This document shows, piece by piece, positions 17,341 to 28,900 of a stretch of 64,000 nucleotides of DNA. The first letter of the stretch is position 1. Each line of letters begins with the position of its first letter. The stretch is from Marchantia polymorpha subsp. ruderalis. Taxonomy: Eukaryota; Streptophyta; Marchantiopsida; Marchantiales; Marchantiaceae. The translations under genes and the position numbers were made by a program. The stretch lies in assembly GCA_037833965.1 (NCBI GenBank), contig AP031354.1, forward strand, positions 26,824,001 to 26,888,000, given 5' to 3'. Under the pieces are notes generated by a model, which saw nothing but the letters and a program-made list of their open reading frames with translations, was not told the DNA's origin and did no database searches.

Positions 17341-20300
17341 CTACACGCCTGCACGGAACCACGCTACACTACACTCCGCGGAACCTGTACTACGTCTCCT
17401 GCGCGGCCGACTGCCGCGCACTAACTCCCTACCCTGCCACTCGTCCGCTCGACTACGCAGTCCCAACCGCTGCAACGCCGCGGTCACCTCCCCCTCGAGG
17501 GCGGACATGGTATCCTGTGCCTTCGACAGAAAGGCCTCGAGCTTCTTCGCTACCTTCCGCCGACTCCTACTGTCGCCTGACAACAACCCGGCTGCGCGCA
17601 ATTCAAACTCACGCAGTGTGAGTTTCTCCTGCGCCTTCACTTCCCAGTGGGCGTAGCCCTTGAGACAGTGGGCGACTCGCTTCGCCGTCTCCACCTTCGT
17701 GCGATCCGCCTCCTTCCTGCGATCCTCTTCAATGGTCACTAATTGCGATTCGGCTTCAGCACGTTGCGCCCTCAATTCGCCACACTCTGACTGTAAACTG
17801 CGGATTAATTCTTCATCCGCCTGCCGTGCGAGCTGACATTGTTCCAACAACCGCGTCTGTCGCACGAGCTCCTCTGACAAAATCCGATTCTGGGCCTGCT
17901 CAAAATCGAGTGCTTCCTTGACCTTCACCTGCTCCTTGGTGAGCTCGCCCAGTTTCTCATCCTTCATCTTCTCGGAGTGCTTGTAGAATTTCTGATTAAG
18001 CTTGTACTGTCCCCACAAGCACTCATGCTTCTCCTTCAAGTCCCTCAACTCCTGGTCCACTCTAGCTAATAGCTTGCTGGTGTGGACTTTAGTGCGAGTC
18101 CGCCTGCGCACTAACTCGATGTAAGATCCCGGCTGGAGTGGGTCGGCGTATTTATCGACCTTGCGATCCAAGTACCGCAGCAACGGAATCACCTGCTCAG
18201 AGAGCGCCGCCGCCGGCGCTCCAACAATTTCCTCCTCCTCCTCCTCGGTGTCTTCTGCTCCTGACATTTCTTCCGTGGAGCCTCCGTCCTCATCATCCGA
18301 GTGGAGAATTTCAGTCGCCATTGATTGCGTCGGCGACTGCCCCGAGTGGGGCTGCACGTCCTCGACGTGTGCTGTCTGCGAAGGCACGGTTGCAGCCTCG
18401 CTGCTCGTCGCCAAAATGTCTAAGGCGGAAGGCGAATGTATCCGAGCGGCATCCCCGTCGCTCGCTGGTTGATTGCCCACCGCATTCTCTCTGTCGCCGT
18501 CGTCCGTCGCCGAAGGCGGTCGAGCGGAGGGTGGCTGCGCGGGGTTGGATTGCGCATCGCGCATCGAGATGTCGTCCCGCGGACAGTCACTCCGCTCCAC
18601 CGTCTGCTGCTCCCTTGATCGGTCCGTGGGGGCTGTGCCCGGCCCGTGCGCAGGCGCATGTGCCGGCGCCTTGTCCGCCGCAGGCGTAGCGCCGCGGACA
18701 TCTATCGCCGAAGGCGACATGGCCGGGGGCCGCACGCCCGATGTTCCTTGGCCTATAGGCCCTACCGCCGAAGGCGCATCTATCGGCGTACTTCCCGCCG
18801 ATGGTGCGGCCTCCGCACGCTCTCTGCTCGTATCTCCTCGGCTCGAAGGCCCTGGCGCCGAAGGCGCGAATTGCGGCGCGTGGTGCGCCGGTGGGTCTGG
18901 CCCCGAGGGCCGGTGTCTCGTAGGCGGTTCTTCCGCCGGCTCCTTCCCCTTCCTACGTTGGAACGGGGGTGATTCTTGCCTGTGCACAGGCGGCACGTGT
19001 GGAGGTGTTCTGTGCACAGGTGACCTGTGCACAGGCGACCTGTGCACAGGCGAGCGCCTGTGCACAGGCGGACTGCTCCTTCCCACGCGTAAGCGTAGAT
19101 CCACGTCCACTTGTGTTCGCCGATCCGCGGAGGCTCGTCCGTCCGCGGAGGTTCGCCTGTGCGCAAACGGAACATCTGTCCGCATCGCACGTGGTAACTC
19201 CGGAGGCCCTTGGCCCGTAGGCGGCCTCTCTCCCGACGAGGTTGCAGCGTGGCCCGTCGCTCCTGCGGTCGTCCGCGCTTCTTCTCGCCTCTCTGGCGAC
19301 GCACTTCCTATCTCCGTCGCAATCGTCGCCGTGTCTGCACTGTCAGCTGGTAACACCAGTCTGCGTGCCTTCTGCTTCGGCCGGCTGTATGGCTCGCACA
19401 GCGGCCGCGGTCGAATGGGAACAGAGAGTTCTTGATGCTGCTCCTCTTCGGCCTCTTCCCTCCATCGCCGCTTCCGCGGCACTCGCGCTGCAGGGGTGTG
19501 TCTCCCTTCATCCCTCCGTCTTGATGGGGTAGAAGTCGGTGACTCCTCCGCATCAGTGTCGACCTCGTTCTCCCGCACATACTTCCCGGGATGGTCGATG
19601 GACAATGGCGGAAAATGTTCAAGCTCCGCCGCTGTCAAACAATTCCGCTGTCGATAAAAATTGATGAGGAAAGGAGAAAGATGGTTTAGCGTTCCCCCCT
19701 TCTCCTCAAACGCGTGCTGTCGCATCACTCTGTGCAGGATGCTCGCCCAGTGAATTGGAGTTCCCTCGATGACGCACTCCACAAAAGAGACCTGCCACAA
19801 TGTGATGTAGCAGGCGCGGTGCGGCTGCAGTAATTGCATCAGCGCCGCGGACAAAGTCCGGCGAAATCGATCTTTGTAATCACGGGTCCTGTACCCATTC
19901 TTGGTAGACCTCCCGGTCTTGAACAGCTCCACAAATTGCGCTTCTTCTTGCTTGGTCACCTTGATGCTCTCGCTGTCGAAAAGGAGATGCCCTGGCATGC
20001 CAGCACATCTTCCCAACGCCTGCGCCCAATCTTGGACTGTCCACCGGTCAACATGCGGACGCAATCCGCGCGAGGGTGGTCCCTGTGGCTCTAGCCACTC
20101 GCGCACCATATTCGCGCAGATGTAATTCCATCCCCATAGCAAGAAATCGAGCTTTCTTGCTATTAAGCGCTCTTCGAAAGCGCGCAGCCCGTTCTGCGGC
20201 AGGCGAAGTGGCACCATCCGCAATCTGCTTGGTCTCGTCATTGCGTTCCTGGGGTTCGCTCGCCCGCTCATTCTACTTCCGCACTGTCCGCGTTTCTTTC

Positions 20301-20493
20301 TCTCTCGGCAAACTCTAATCGCTCTCAATTCCAAATCACGCGCACTCACTTCTCCCTCAATCAACAAGAAATCTCCTGAGCGACGACGACTAGAATGGTC
20401 CGCAGCCAGCAGATGGATGCGCGCAGCGCGCACAAGAGATTGGAATCGCGAATTCAAGAATGGGACGCTCTCCGCCGCCCGGTCGAAGGTCAT
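17341..20493 (-). CDS. LTR-encoded protein, element A 5' LTR copy (1,050 aa)
   Basis: Matches the 3' LTR protein except for one residue in the repeat (VHRRS here, VQRRS there). The frame upstream of the Met at 20493 is shifted by one base relative to the 3' copy, so the protein cannot begin earlier here; this supports MTFDR or the later MSGRAN as the true start. Both copies remain fully open over more than 3 kb, as expected for a very young insertion. Confidence 0.75.
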   Translation of the reverse strand: MTFDRAAESVPFLNSRFQSLVRAARIHLLAADHSSRRRSGDFLLIEGEVSARDLELRAIRVCRERKKRGQCGSRMSGRANPRNAMTRPSRLRMVPLRLPQNGLRAFEERLIARKLDFLLWGWNYICANMVREWLEPQGPPSRGLRPHVDRWTVQDWAQALGRCAGMPGHLLFDSESIKVTKQEEAQFVELFKTGRSTKNGYRTRDYKDRFRRTLSAALMQLLQPHRACYITLWQVSFVECVIEGTPIHWASILHRVMRQHAFEEKGGTLNHLSPFLINFYRQRNCLTAAELEHFPPLSIDHPGKYVRENEVDTDAEESPTSTPSRRRDEGRHTPAARVPRKRRWREEAEEEQHQELSVPIRPRPLCEPYSRPKQKARRLVLPADSADTATIATEIGSASPERREEARTTAGATGHAATSSGERPPTGQGPPELPRAMRTDVPFAHRRTSADGRASADRRTQVDVDLRLRVGRSSPPVHRRSPVHRSPVHRSPVHRTPPHVPPVHRQESPPFQRRKGKEPAEEPPTRHRPSGPDPPAHHAPQFAPSAPGPSSRGDTSRERAEAAPSAGSTPIDAPSAVGPIGQGTSGVRPPAMSPSAIDVRGATPAADKAPAHAPAHGPGTAPTDRSREQQTVERSDCPRDDISMRDAQSNPAQPPSARPPSATDDGDRENAVGNQPASDGDAARIHSPSALDILATSSEAATVPSQTAHVEDVQPHSGQSPTQSMATEILHSDDEDGGSTEEMSGAEDTEEEEEEIVGAPAAALSEQVIPLLRYLDRKVDKYADPLQPGSYIELVRRRTRTKVHTSKLLARVDQELRDLKEKHECLWGQYKLNQKFYKHSEKMKDEKLGELTKEQVKVKEALDFEQAQNRILSEELVRQTRLLEQCQLARQADEELIRSLQSECGELRAQRAEAESQLVTIEEDRRKEADRTKVETAKRVAHCLKGYAHWEVKAQEKLTLREFELRAAGLLSGDSRSRRKVAKKLEAFLSKAQDTMSALEGEVTAALQRLGLRSRADEWQGRELVRGSRPRRRRSTGSAECSVAWFRAGV

Positions 20494-21737
20494 GGTCGTC
20501 TCTTGGTCGTGAAGAACGTCTCACTTGATGGCCGCGCCGGCTGTACGCTGGAACGGTCTTCGCTCTCACGCGCGGCTTCACGCTCCGCCGTCGTCGATTA
20601 AACTCTCACGCTCGAATTGGCGGATTTGAACTCCGCGAGCGTGTCACCCTCCGGACATGAGGGCGTAGCGCCGAAGGCGAGTTTTCCGCCTTGCGCGGTA
20701 CACTTGTTCGTACCGCCCCTTGGCCAATTTCCTTCTGCCTTGACGCGTGCGTCCGCATGTCGGACAAAAATTCAACTCCTGCCTGTGCGCAGGCAGGGGC
20801 CTCGGCGGATTCTCCGCCGGCGCGGAACTTGAACATCCTCCTGTGCACAGGCGTTCGCCTGTGCGCAGGCGAATTCCGTCCGCGGCGCTGCGCTGGCGCG
20901 GAAGGCGTTGACCGTGGTCAGCCGTCTCCGTCCAGTCTGTTCGTTCCTTGTCTCTCCGTCGGCGCTTCCGCCGCCGCAACTCCGTCCGTCCAAGAGCGCA
21001 TCCACCCGTGCCGTCCGCATGGTCCGTACCGATTGGATTACTCTGGCGGTCTTCCGACGTACGCTGCGCTGCGCTGGCGCGGAAGGCGCCGTACACTTTC
21101 TACCTCACAAGGCGCATTTCTAGGGCCCAAGGCGGATCTCCCGCCGACGCCGAAGCGCCTGTGCACAGGCGAACGCCTGTGCGTAGGCGGACTTCGCGCC
21201 TTCCCTAACCCTACTTCGCCTGTGCACAGGCGAACGCCTTCGTCCGCGCATAGGACAAAACTTGAATCCCCCTTCCGCGCAGGCGGAATTCGCGCCGGTG
21301 GCGAACTCCTTCCGCCGCAGGCGACCGCCTCCGTTTCTTCCAGTAGCAATAACTCCCTAAGTCCTCGTCCGTTCCAAGCGTTCTTGGGCTCGTTGGAATC
21401 AGCGCGTCGAGCTCTTTCCAACGGGATCCTAACTTGGTCCAGGCGCCCGAGGGTTACCTAATTACGAGGGTTTCCCTACAGCCGCGGACGCAACCTCCGA
21501 AGGCGGGTTTTGCGCCTTGCGCCGTAGAGATCCTAACTGCGGAGCTCGCAGGGAGGGTGGTGCCTGCCCTTACTGCGGCACCCCAAATCCCAAATTCTAC
21601 AAGATCCCTTGAGAATCCCCGCGATCTTCCGGATTTACTCTGTTTTGATGTACCGAAGGCTATTTACAATGCTGCCAGGGTACAGTTTTCCAAAAATGTT
21701 TTAATTTCCTCAAAATTGCCAAAAGTGGGGTACCACA
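20494..21737 (-). other. U3 leader of element A 5' LTR, no supported gene
   Basis: Same content as 9272-10514, including CGCCTGTGCACAGGCG palindromes. No gene supported on either strand. Confidence 0.6.
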
Positions 21738-21742
21738 GTGTA
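21738..21742. repeat. Target-site duplication GTGTA, right copy of element A
   Basis: Identical to 5105-5109. The element O leader continues directly afterwards (ACCCGATGTTGACGC). Confidence 0.9.
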
Positions 21743-21761
21743 ACCCGATGTTGACGCACTG

Positions 21762-21779
21762 TCCCCGGCAGCGGCGCCA
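21762..21779 (-). promoter_or_regulatory. Primer-binding site of element O
   Basis: Same 18-nt tRNA-Asp-type site as in element A, again 22 bases from its LTR end at 21802. With the gag fragment at 4725-5085 it shows that O is one minus-strand element split by A. Confidence 0.85.
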
Positions 21780-21781
21780 AA

Positions 21782-21800
21782 AAGAAGTTGTCAACTTCTT
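21782..21800 (-). other. Perfect 19-nt palindrome between LTR and PBS of element O
   Basis: AAGAAGTTGTCAACTTCTT: 9-bp arms around one base. Younger copies keep only the outer six pairs. Confidence 0.6.
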
Positions 21801-21801
21801 A

Positions 21802-21996
21802 TGTAATAACCCACTAAAGGCTAAAACTGCAATATAGTGATTGGAAAGGTCGAACCCACAGGGACAAAGGAACGCACAGGGTACAAAGTGTCACATTTAA
21901 CAGACTATTGAGGAGTTTGAATTCTCAGGCGATGGTCACTCCCAGAAATACTGCAAGTGTCCACTCGGAGCGTACTCGGATGTCGCACGGTGCAGC

Positions 21997-22027
<31 letters not shown>

Positions 22028-22558
22028 CTGAAACTACAAAAACACAACCCAGAGATCCGTTAGGACCTCTACTCAAGATTTCAGGGGGAAAGTCTCTCGC
22101 GAGTACACTCAGCGAAGCTGCGGGTAGTGACTCCCAACTCCGGCTTTTACAACCCTTCCACTAGTTGTCTGCTAGCGTAGGGAACCCGGTTTGGACTTCC
22201 TACTTCGGATCGAAGTCACTCATACGCGGTGAACAACACTCTCAACTCACAAAACGCGCAGAGAACACAGGTCCGCACGGAAGTACTCACTAAGAAACGT
22301 TCCAGTAACACACCATAACAGTCTATTGAAAAGTTTGAATTCTTAGGCACTTGTCATTCCCAGAAATACTATAGGGGTTACCCCGAAGGCACCTGCTGCA
22401 GCGTAACCTGAATTTACAACCAAGGCTTACACGAAGTAGCAAAACTTCACTTTGGCATTAAGGGGAAAAATCCCGCAGGAGTACAATCAGAACCAACCAC
22501 TCAAAGGTGTAAGGGGGAAAATGTTCAAGTATCTAACTCGTCACTGGCTCTTAGCATC
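21802..22558 (-). repeat. Element O 5' LTR, U5 part, interrupted
   Basis: Begins at the LTR terminus TGTAATAACCC at 21802 and matches the U5 tail of other LTRs with clear divergence and a longer AC run (about 21998-22027). It is cut at 22558 by a plus-strand LTR. The last five bases, GCATC, are the expected left target duplication. The remainder of this LTR is not in the window. Confidence 0.8.
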
Positions 22559-23898
22559 TGTGGTACCCCACTTTTGGTAATTTTGAGGAAATTAAAACAT
22601 TTTGGGAAAACTGTACCAAGGCAGCAATGTAAATAGCCTTCGGTGCATCAAAACAGAGTGAATTCGGAAGATCGCAGAGATTCGCGAGGGACCTCGTAGA
22701 ATCTAGGAGTTGGGTGCAGCGTTGAGGAAGGGCACCACCCTCCCTGCGAGCTCTGCAGTTAGGATCCCTACGGCGCAAGGCGCAAAATCCGCCTTCGGCG
22801 CTGCGTCCGCGGCGGTAGGGAAATCCTTCATATTTAGGTCAACCCCCAAACACCTTGACTTAGTTAGGGTCTCGTTGGAAAGAGCTCGACGCGCTTATTC
22901 CAACGAGCCCAAGAATGCCAACAACGGATAAGGACTCCGAGAGTTATGAAGGTTGTAAGATACTCAGCTCTTCGCCTGCGCACAGGCGGAGAAGTTTTGT
23001 CCTATGCGCGGACGAAGGAAGTTCGCCTGCGCACAGGCGAAATAGGGTTTTGAGGTAGGCGCGAAGTTTGCCTACGCACAGGCGTGCGCCTGTGCACAGG
23101 CGCTTCGGCGTCGGCGGGAAATCCGCCTTGGGCCCTAGAAACGCGCCTTGTGAGGTAGAAACTGTACGACGCCTTCTGCGCCAGCGCAACGCCGCGGACG
23201 AGCAAGGAGCCGCCAGAATAGTAAAATCCGTACGGACCGTACGGACTGTACGGACGGGACGGATGGATGCGCTTTTGGACGGACGGAGTTGCGGCGGCGA
23301 GAGCGCCGACGGAGAGACAAGGAACGGACAATCTGGACGGAGTCGGTTGACCGCGGTCAACGCCCTCCGCGCCAGCGCATCGACGCGGACAGATTTTGCC
23401 TGCGCACAGGCGCTCGCCTGTGCAAAGGAGGGTGAAGTTCCGCGCCGGCGGAGAACCCACCGAGGAGTCCGCCTGCGAGCGGAGAGGGAGTTGAACTTTT
23501 GTCCGACATGCGGACACACGCGCCGAGGCAGAGGAGGATTGGCTGAGGAGCGGTACGTACGAGTGTACCGCGCAAGGCGGAAAATCCGCCTTCGGCGCTG
23601 CGCACCCGTGTCCGCGGCGTAGTACGCTCGCCGAGTTCAAATTCGCCAATTCGAGCGTGAGAGTTAAATCGACGACGGCGGAGCGTGAAGCCGCGCGTGA
23701 GAGCGGAGACCGTTTTAGCGTAGAGCCGGCGCGGCCATCAATTGAGTCGTCCTTCACGAGCAAGAGCCGACCATGACCTACGACCGGGAGGCGGAGAGCG
23801 TCCCATTCTTGAATTTGCGATTCCATTCTCTAGTGCGAGCTGCGCGCGTCCATCTGTTGGCTGCTAAGCATTCTCGACATCGACGCGCAGAGGATTTC
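22559..23898 (+). repeat. LTR a, 5' part, plus strand
   Basis: Starts TGTGGTACCCC at 22559, inserted in element O U5. Contains the GC-rich leader with palindromes and the first codons of an LTR ORF, then is interrupted at 23898 by LTR b (left duplication ATTTC at 23894-23898). Its 3' part is not in the window. Confidence 0.85.
23773..23898 (+). pseudogene. LTR a ORF, first 42 codons
   Basis: Begins MTYDREAESVPF, the counterpart of MTFDRAAESVPF in intact copies, and ends at RRAEDF where LTR b enters. Only the N-terminal basic segment remains. Confidence 0.7.
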
Positions 23899-25902
23899 TG
23901 TGGTACCCCACTTTTGGTAATTTTGAGGAAATTAAAACATTTTTGGAAAATTGTACCTTGGCAGCAATGTAAATAGCCTTCGGTGCATCAAAACAGAGTG
24001 AATTCGGAATTCTCGAGCGAAGATTCTTGAGGGATCTCGTAGAATCTAGGAGTTGGGTGCAGCAGTAAGGACGGGCACCACCCTCCCTGCGAGCTCTGCA
24101 GTTAGGATCTCTACGGCGCAAGGCGTAAAACCCGCCTTCGGAGCTGCGTCCGCGGCGGTAGGGAAATCCTTCATATTTAGGTCAACCCCCGGACGCCTTG
24201 ACCTAGTTAGGGCCTCGTTGGAAAGAGTTCGACGCACTGATTCCAACGAGCCCAAGAACGCCAACAGCGGATAAGGACTCCGGGAGTTATGAAGGTTGTA
24301 AGATACTCAACTCTTCGCCTGCGCACAAGCGGAGATGTTTTGTCCTATGCGCGGACGAAGGAAGTTCGCCTGTGCACAGGCAAAACAGGGTTTGAGGTAG
24401 GCGCGAAGTTCGCCTACGCACAGGCGTCCGCCTGTGCACAGGCGCTTCGGCGTCGGCGGGAAATCCGCCTTGGGCCCTAGGAATGCGCCTTGTGAGGTAG
24501 AAAGTGTACGGCGCCTTCTGCGCCAGCGTAGCGCCGCGGGCGAGCAAGGAGCCGCCAGAATAGTCAAATCCGTACGGACCGTACGGACGGGACGGATGGA
24601 TGCGCTCTTGGACGGACGGAGTTGCGGCGGCGGAAGCGCCGACGAAGAGACAAGGAACGGACAGTCTGGACGGAGACGGCTGACCGCGGTCAACGCCTTC
24701 CGCGCCAACGCGTCGCCGCGGACGGAATTCGCCTGTGCACAGGCGAGCGCCTGTGCACAGGGGGATGAAGTTCCGCGCCGGCGGAGAATCCGCTGAGGAG
24801 TCTGCCTGCGCGCAGGCGGGAGTTGAACTTTTGTCCGACATGCGGACACACGCGTCGAGGCAGAAGGGGATTGGCTGAGGAGCGGTACAAACGAGTGTAC
24901 CGCGCAAGGCAGAAAACTCACCTTTGGCGCTGCGCACCCATGTCCGCGGTGTAGTACGCTCGCGGAGTTCAAATCCGCCAATTCGAGCGTGAGAGTTTAA
25001 TCGGCGACGGCGGAGCGTGAAGCCGCGCGTGAGAGCGGAGACCGTTTCAGCATAGAGCCGGCGCGGCCATCAATTGAGACATCCTCCACGAGCAAGAGCT
25101 GACCATGACCTTCGACCGGGCGGCGGAGAGCGTCCCATTCTGGAATTCGCGATTCCATTCTCTAGTGCGAGCTGCGCGCGTCCATCTGCTGGCTGCTAAG
25201 CCTTCTAGACATCGCCGCGCAGAGGATTTCTTGGTGATTGAGGGAGAAGTGAGTGCGCGTGATTTGGAATTGAGGGCGATTAGAGTTTGCCGAGGAAGAA
25301 AGGAGCTCGAGCGGAGCGGAAGTAGAATGAGCGGGCGGGCAAACTCCAAGAACGCAATGACGAGACCGGGCCGATTGCGGATGCTGCCGCTCCGTCTACC
25401 ACAGAACGGGCTGCGCGCTTTCGAGGAGCGCTTGATAGCAAGAAAGCTCGATTTCTTGCTATGGGGATGGAACTACATCTGTGCGGATATGGTGCGCGAG
25501 TGGCTAGAGCCACAGGGACCACCCTCGCGCGAATTGCGTCCGCATGTTGATCGGTGGACAGTCCAAGATTGGGCGCAGGCATTGGGAAGATGTGCCGGCA
25601 TGCCAGGGCATCTCCTCTTCGACAGTGAGAGCATCAAGGTGACCAAGCAGGAAGAGGCGCAATTTGTTGAGCTGTTCAAGACCGGGAGGTCTAACAAGAA
25701 TGGGTACAGGACCCGCGATTACAAGGATCGATTCCGCCGGACTTTGTCCGCGGCGCTGATGCAATTACTGCAGCCACACCGCGCCTGCTACATCACATTG
25801 TGGCAGGTCTCTTTTGTGGAGTGCGTCATCGAGGGAACTCCAATTCACTGGGCGAGCATCCTGCACAGGGTGATGCGACAGCACGCTTTTGAGGAGAAGG
25901 GG
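23899..25902 (+). repeat. LTR b, 5' part, plus strand
   Basis: Starts TGTGGTACCCC at 23899 inside LTR a. Carries leader and ORF up to the EEKG codons and is interrupted at 25902 by LTR c (left duplication AGGGG at 25898-25902). The sequence that should follow is found on the opposite strand at 35823 downward. Confidence 0.85.
25105..25902 (+). pseudogene. LTR b ORF, N-terminal 266 codons
   Basis: Open from MTFDRAAES through the globular domain (LDFLLWGWNY, RTRDYKDRFRR, HAFEEKG) to the LTR c insertion. The matching C-terminal part lies inverted at 33585-35823. Confidence 0.8.
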
Positions 25903-28900
25903 TGTGGTACCCCACTTTTGGTAATTTTGAGGAAATTAAAACATTTTTGGAAAAAACTGTACCCTGGCAGCATTGTAAATAGCCTTCGGTACATCAAAAC
26001 AAAGTGAATCCGGAAGATCGCGGGGATTCTCGAGGGATCTTGTAGAATCTAGGATTTGGGGTGCAGCAGTAAGGATGGGCACCACGCTCCCTGCGAGCTC
26101 TGCAGTTAGGATCCCTGCGGCGCAAGGCGCAAAACCCGCCTTCGGAGGTTGCGTTCGCGGCGGTAGGGAGATCCTTCATAATTAGGTCAACCCTCGGGCG
26201 CCTTGACCGAGTTAGGATCTCGTTGGAAAGAGCTCAACGCACTGATTCCAACGAGTCCAAGAACGCTTGGAACGGATGAGGACTTAGGGAGTTATCACTA
26301 TTGGAAGGTACGTAGACGTTCGCCTTCGGCGGAAGGAGTTCGCCACCGGCGGGAATTCCGCCTACGCGGAAGGGGGAATCAAGTTTTGTCCTATGCGCGG
26401 ACGAAGGAAGTTCGCCTGTGCACAGGCGAAGTAGGGTTTGGGGAGGCGCGAAGTCCGCCTACGCACAGGCGTTCGCCTGTGCACAGGCGCTTCGGCGTCG
26501 GCGGAAAATCCGCCTTGGGCCCTAGAAATGCGCCTTGTGAGGTAGAAAGTGTACGGCGCCTTCTGCGCCAGCGCGGCGCCGCGGACGAGCAAGGAGCCGC
26601 CAGAGTAATCAAATCCGTACGGACCATGCGGACGGGACGGGTGGATGCGCTCTTGGACGGACGGAGTTGCGGCGGCGGAAGCGCCGACGAAGAGACAAGG
26701 AACGGACAGTCTGGACGGAGACGGCTGACCACGGTCAACGCCTTCAGCGCCAGCGCGACGCCGCGGACGGAATTCGCCTGCGCACAGGCGAGCGCCTGTG
26801 CACAGGAGGATGAAGTTCCGCGCCGGCGGAGAATCCGCCGAGGAGTCTGCCTGCGCACAGGCAGGAGTTGAACTTTTGTCCGACATGCGGACACACGCTT
26901 CGAGGCAGAAGGGGATTGGCCGAGGGGCGGTACGAACAAGTGTACCGCGCAAGGCGGAAAACTCGCCTTCGGCGCTGCGCTCCCATGTCCGCGGGGTAAT
27001 ACGCTCGCGGAGTTCAAATCCACCAATTCGAGCGTGAGAGTTTAATCGGCGACGGCGGAGCGTGAAGCCGCGCGTGAGAGCGGAGACCGTTCCAGCGTAG
27101 AGCTGGCGCGGCCATCAAGTGAGACGTCCTCCACGAGCAAGAGCCGACCATGACCTTCGACCGGGCGGCGGAGAGCGTCCCATTCTTGAATTCGCGATTC
27201 CAATCTCTTGTGCGCGCTGCGCGCGTCCATCTGCTGGCTGCTAAACATTCTCGACGTCGCCGCACAAGGGATTTCTTGGTGATTGAGGGAGAAGTGAGTG
27301 CGCGTGATTTGGAATTGAGGGCGATTAGAGTTTGCCGAGAGAGAAAGGAGCTCGAGCGGTGCGGAAGTAGAATGAGCGGGCGAGCGAACTCCAGGAACGC
27401 AATGACGAGACCGGGCAGATTGCGGATGGTGCCGCTTCGCCTACCACAGAACGGGCTGCGCGCTTTCGAGGAGCGCTTAATAGCAAGAAAGCTCGATTTC
27501 TTGCTATGGGGATGGAACTACATCTGTGCGAACATGGTGCGCGAGTGGCTAGAGCCACAGGGACCACCCTCGCGCGGATTGCGTCCGCATGTTGATCGGT
27601 GGACAGTCCAAGATTGGGCGCAGGCATTGGGAAGATGTGCCGGCATGCCAGGGCATCTCCTCTTCGACAGTGAGAGCATCAAGGTGACCAAGCAGGAAGA
27701 GGCGCAATTTGTGGAGCTGTTCAAGACCGGGAGGTCTACCAAGAATGGGTACAGGACCCGTGATTACAAGGATCGATTTCGCCGGACTCTGTCCGCGGCG
27801 CTGATGCAATTACTGCAGCCCCACCGCGCCTGCTACATCACATTGTGGCAGGTCTCTTTTGTGGAGTGCGTCATCGAGGGAACTCCAATTCACTGGGCGA
27901 GCATCCTGCACAGGGTGATGCGACAGCACGCTTTTGAGGAGAAGGGGGGGACTCTAAACCATCTCTCTCCTTTCCTCATCAATTTTTATCGACAGCGGAA
28001 TTGTTTGACAGCGGCGGAGCTTGAGCATTTTCCGCCGTTGTCCGTCGACCATCCCGGGAAGTATGTGCGGGAGAATTAGGTCGACACTAATGCAGAGGAG
28101 TCACCGACTTCTACCCCATCAAGGCGGAGGGACGAAGGGAGAAACACTCCTGCAGCACGAGTGCCGCGGAAGCGGCGATGGAGAGAAGAGTCCGAAGGGG
28201 AGCAGCATCAAGAACCCTCTGCTCCCATTCGACCGCGGCCGTTGTACGAGTCATACAGCCGGCCGAAGCAGAAGGCACGCAGACTGGTGTTACCAGCCAA
28301 CAGTGCGGACACGGCGACGATTGCGACGGAGAAAGGAAGTGCGTCACCAGAGAAGCATGAGGAAGCGCGGACGACCGCAGGAGCAACGGACCACGCTGCA
28401 GCCTCGACGGGCGAGAGGCCGCCTACGGGCCAAGGGCCTCCGGAGTTACCACGTGCGTTGCGGACAAGTGTTCCGTTTGTGCACAGACGAGACTCCGCGG
28501 ACGGACGAGCCTCCGCGGACAGACGATCACAAGTGGACGTAGATCTACGCTTACGCGTGGGAAGGAGCAGTCCGCCTGTGCACAGGTCGCCTCCACACGT
28601 GCCGCCTGTGCACAGGCAGGAATCACCCCCGTTCCAACGTAGGAAGGGGAAGGAGCCGGCGGAAGAACCGCCTACGAGACACCGGCCCTCGGGGCCAGAC
28701 CCTCCGGCGCACCACGCGCCGCAATTTGCGCCTTCGGCGCCAGGGCCTTCGAGCCGAGGAGATACGAGCAGGGAGTGTGCGGAGGCCACACTATCGGCGG
28801 GTAATCCGCCGGTAGATGCGCCTTCGGCGGTAGGGCCTCAGGGCCAAGGGACATCGGGCGAGCGGCCCCCGGCCATGTCGCCTTTGGCGATGGACGTCCG

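Larger units (their letters stand above)
5110..21737 (-). mobile_element. Element A: full-length Ty3/gypsy retrotransposon with 5.4 kb LTRs (16.6 kb)
   Basis: Order on the minus strand: 5' LTR (21737 to 16332), PBS, gag-PR, UAG, RT-RH-INT, PPT, 3' LTR (10514 to 5110). Flanked by GTGTA target duplications. The LTRs are 5,406 and 5,405 bp; I noticed only three differences: a 1-bp indel near 9290/20512, one base changing VQRRS to VHRRS, and one near 9435/20660. The insertion is therefore very recent. gag, pol and both LTR ORFs are open, so the element looks autonomous. RT precedes integrase (Ty3/gypsy order), and the integrase has a GPY motif but no chromodomain, which fits the Athila/Tat side of the superfamily. 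Confidence 0.93.
16332..21737 (-). repeat. Element A 5' LTR
   Basis: 5,406 bp, nearly identical to 5110-10514. Its outer end (21737) abuts the right GTGTA duplication. TATAAAATA at 17304-17296 would drive the genomic RNA, so the ORF in this LTR lies upstream of the start site and needs its own promoter if it is expressed from here. Confidence 0.93.

Noticed and set aside
16332..21737. Reading the terminal 1 kb tail alone as the LTR, with the 1,050-codon ORF as an internal gene
   Set aside because: The PPT next to 10514, the GTGTA duplications, the solo LTR with CGTCA and the nested insertions all place the LTR start at TGTGGTACC, upstream of the ORF.
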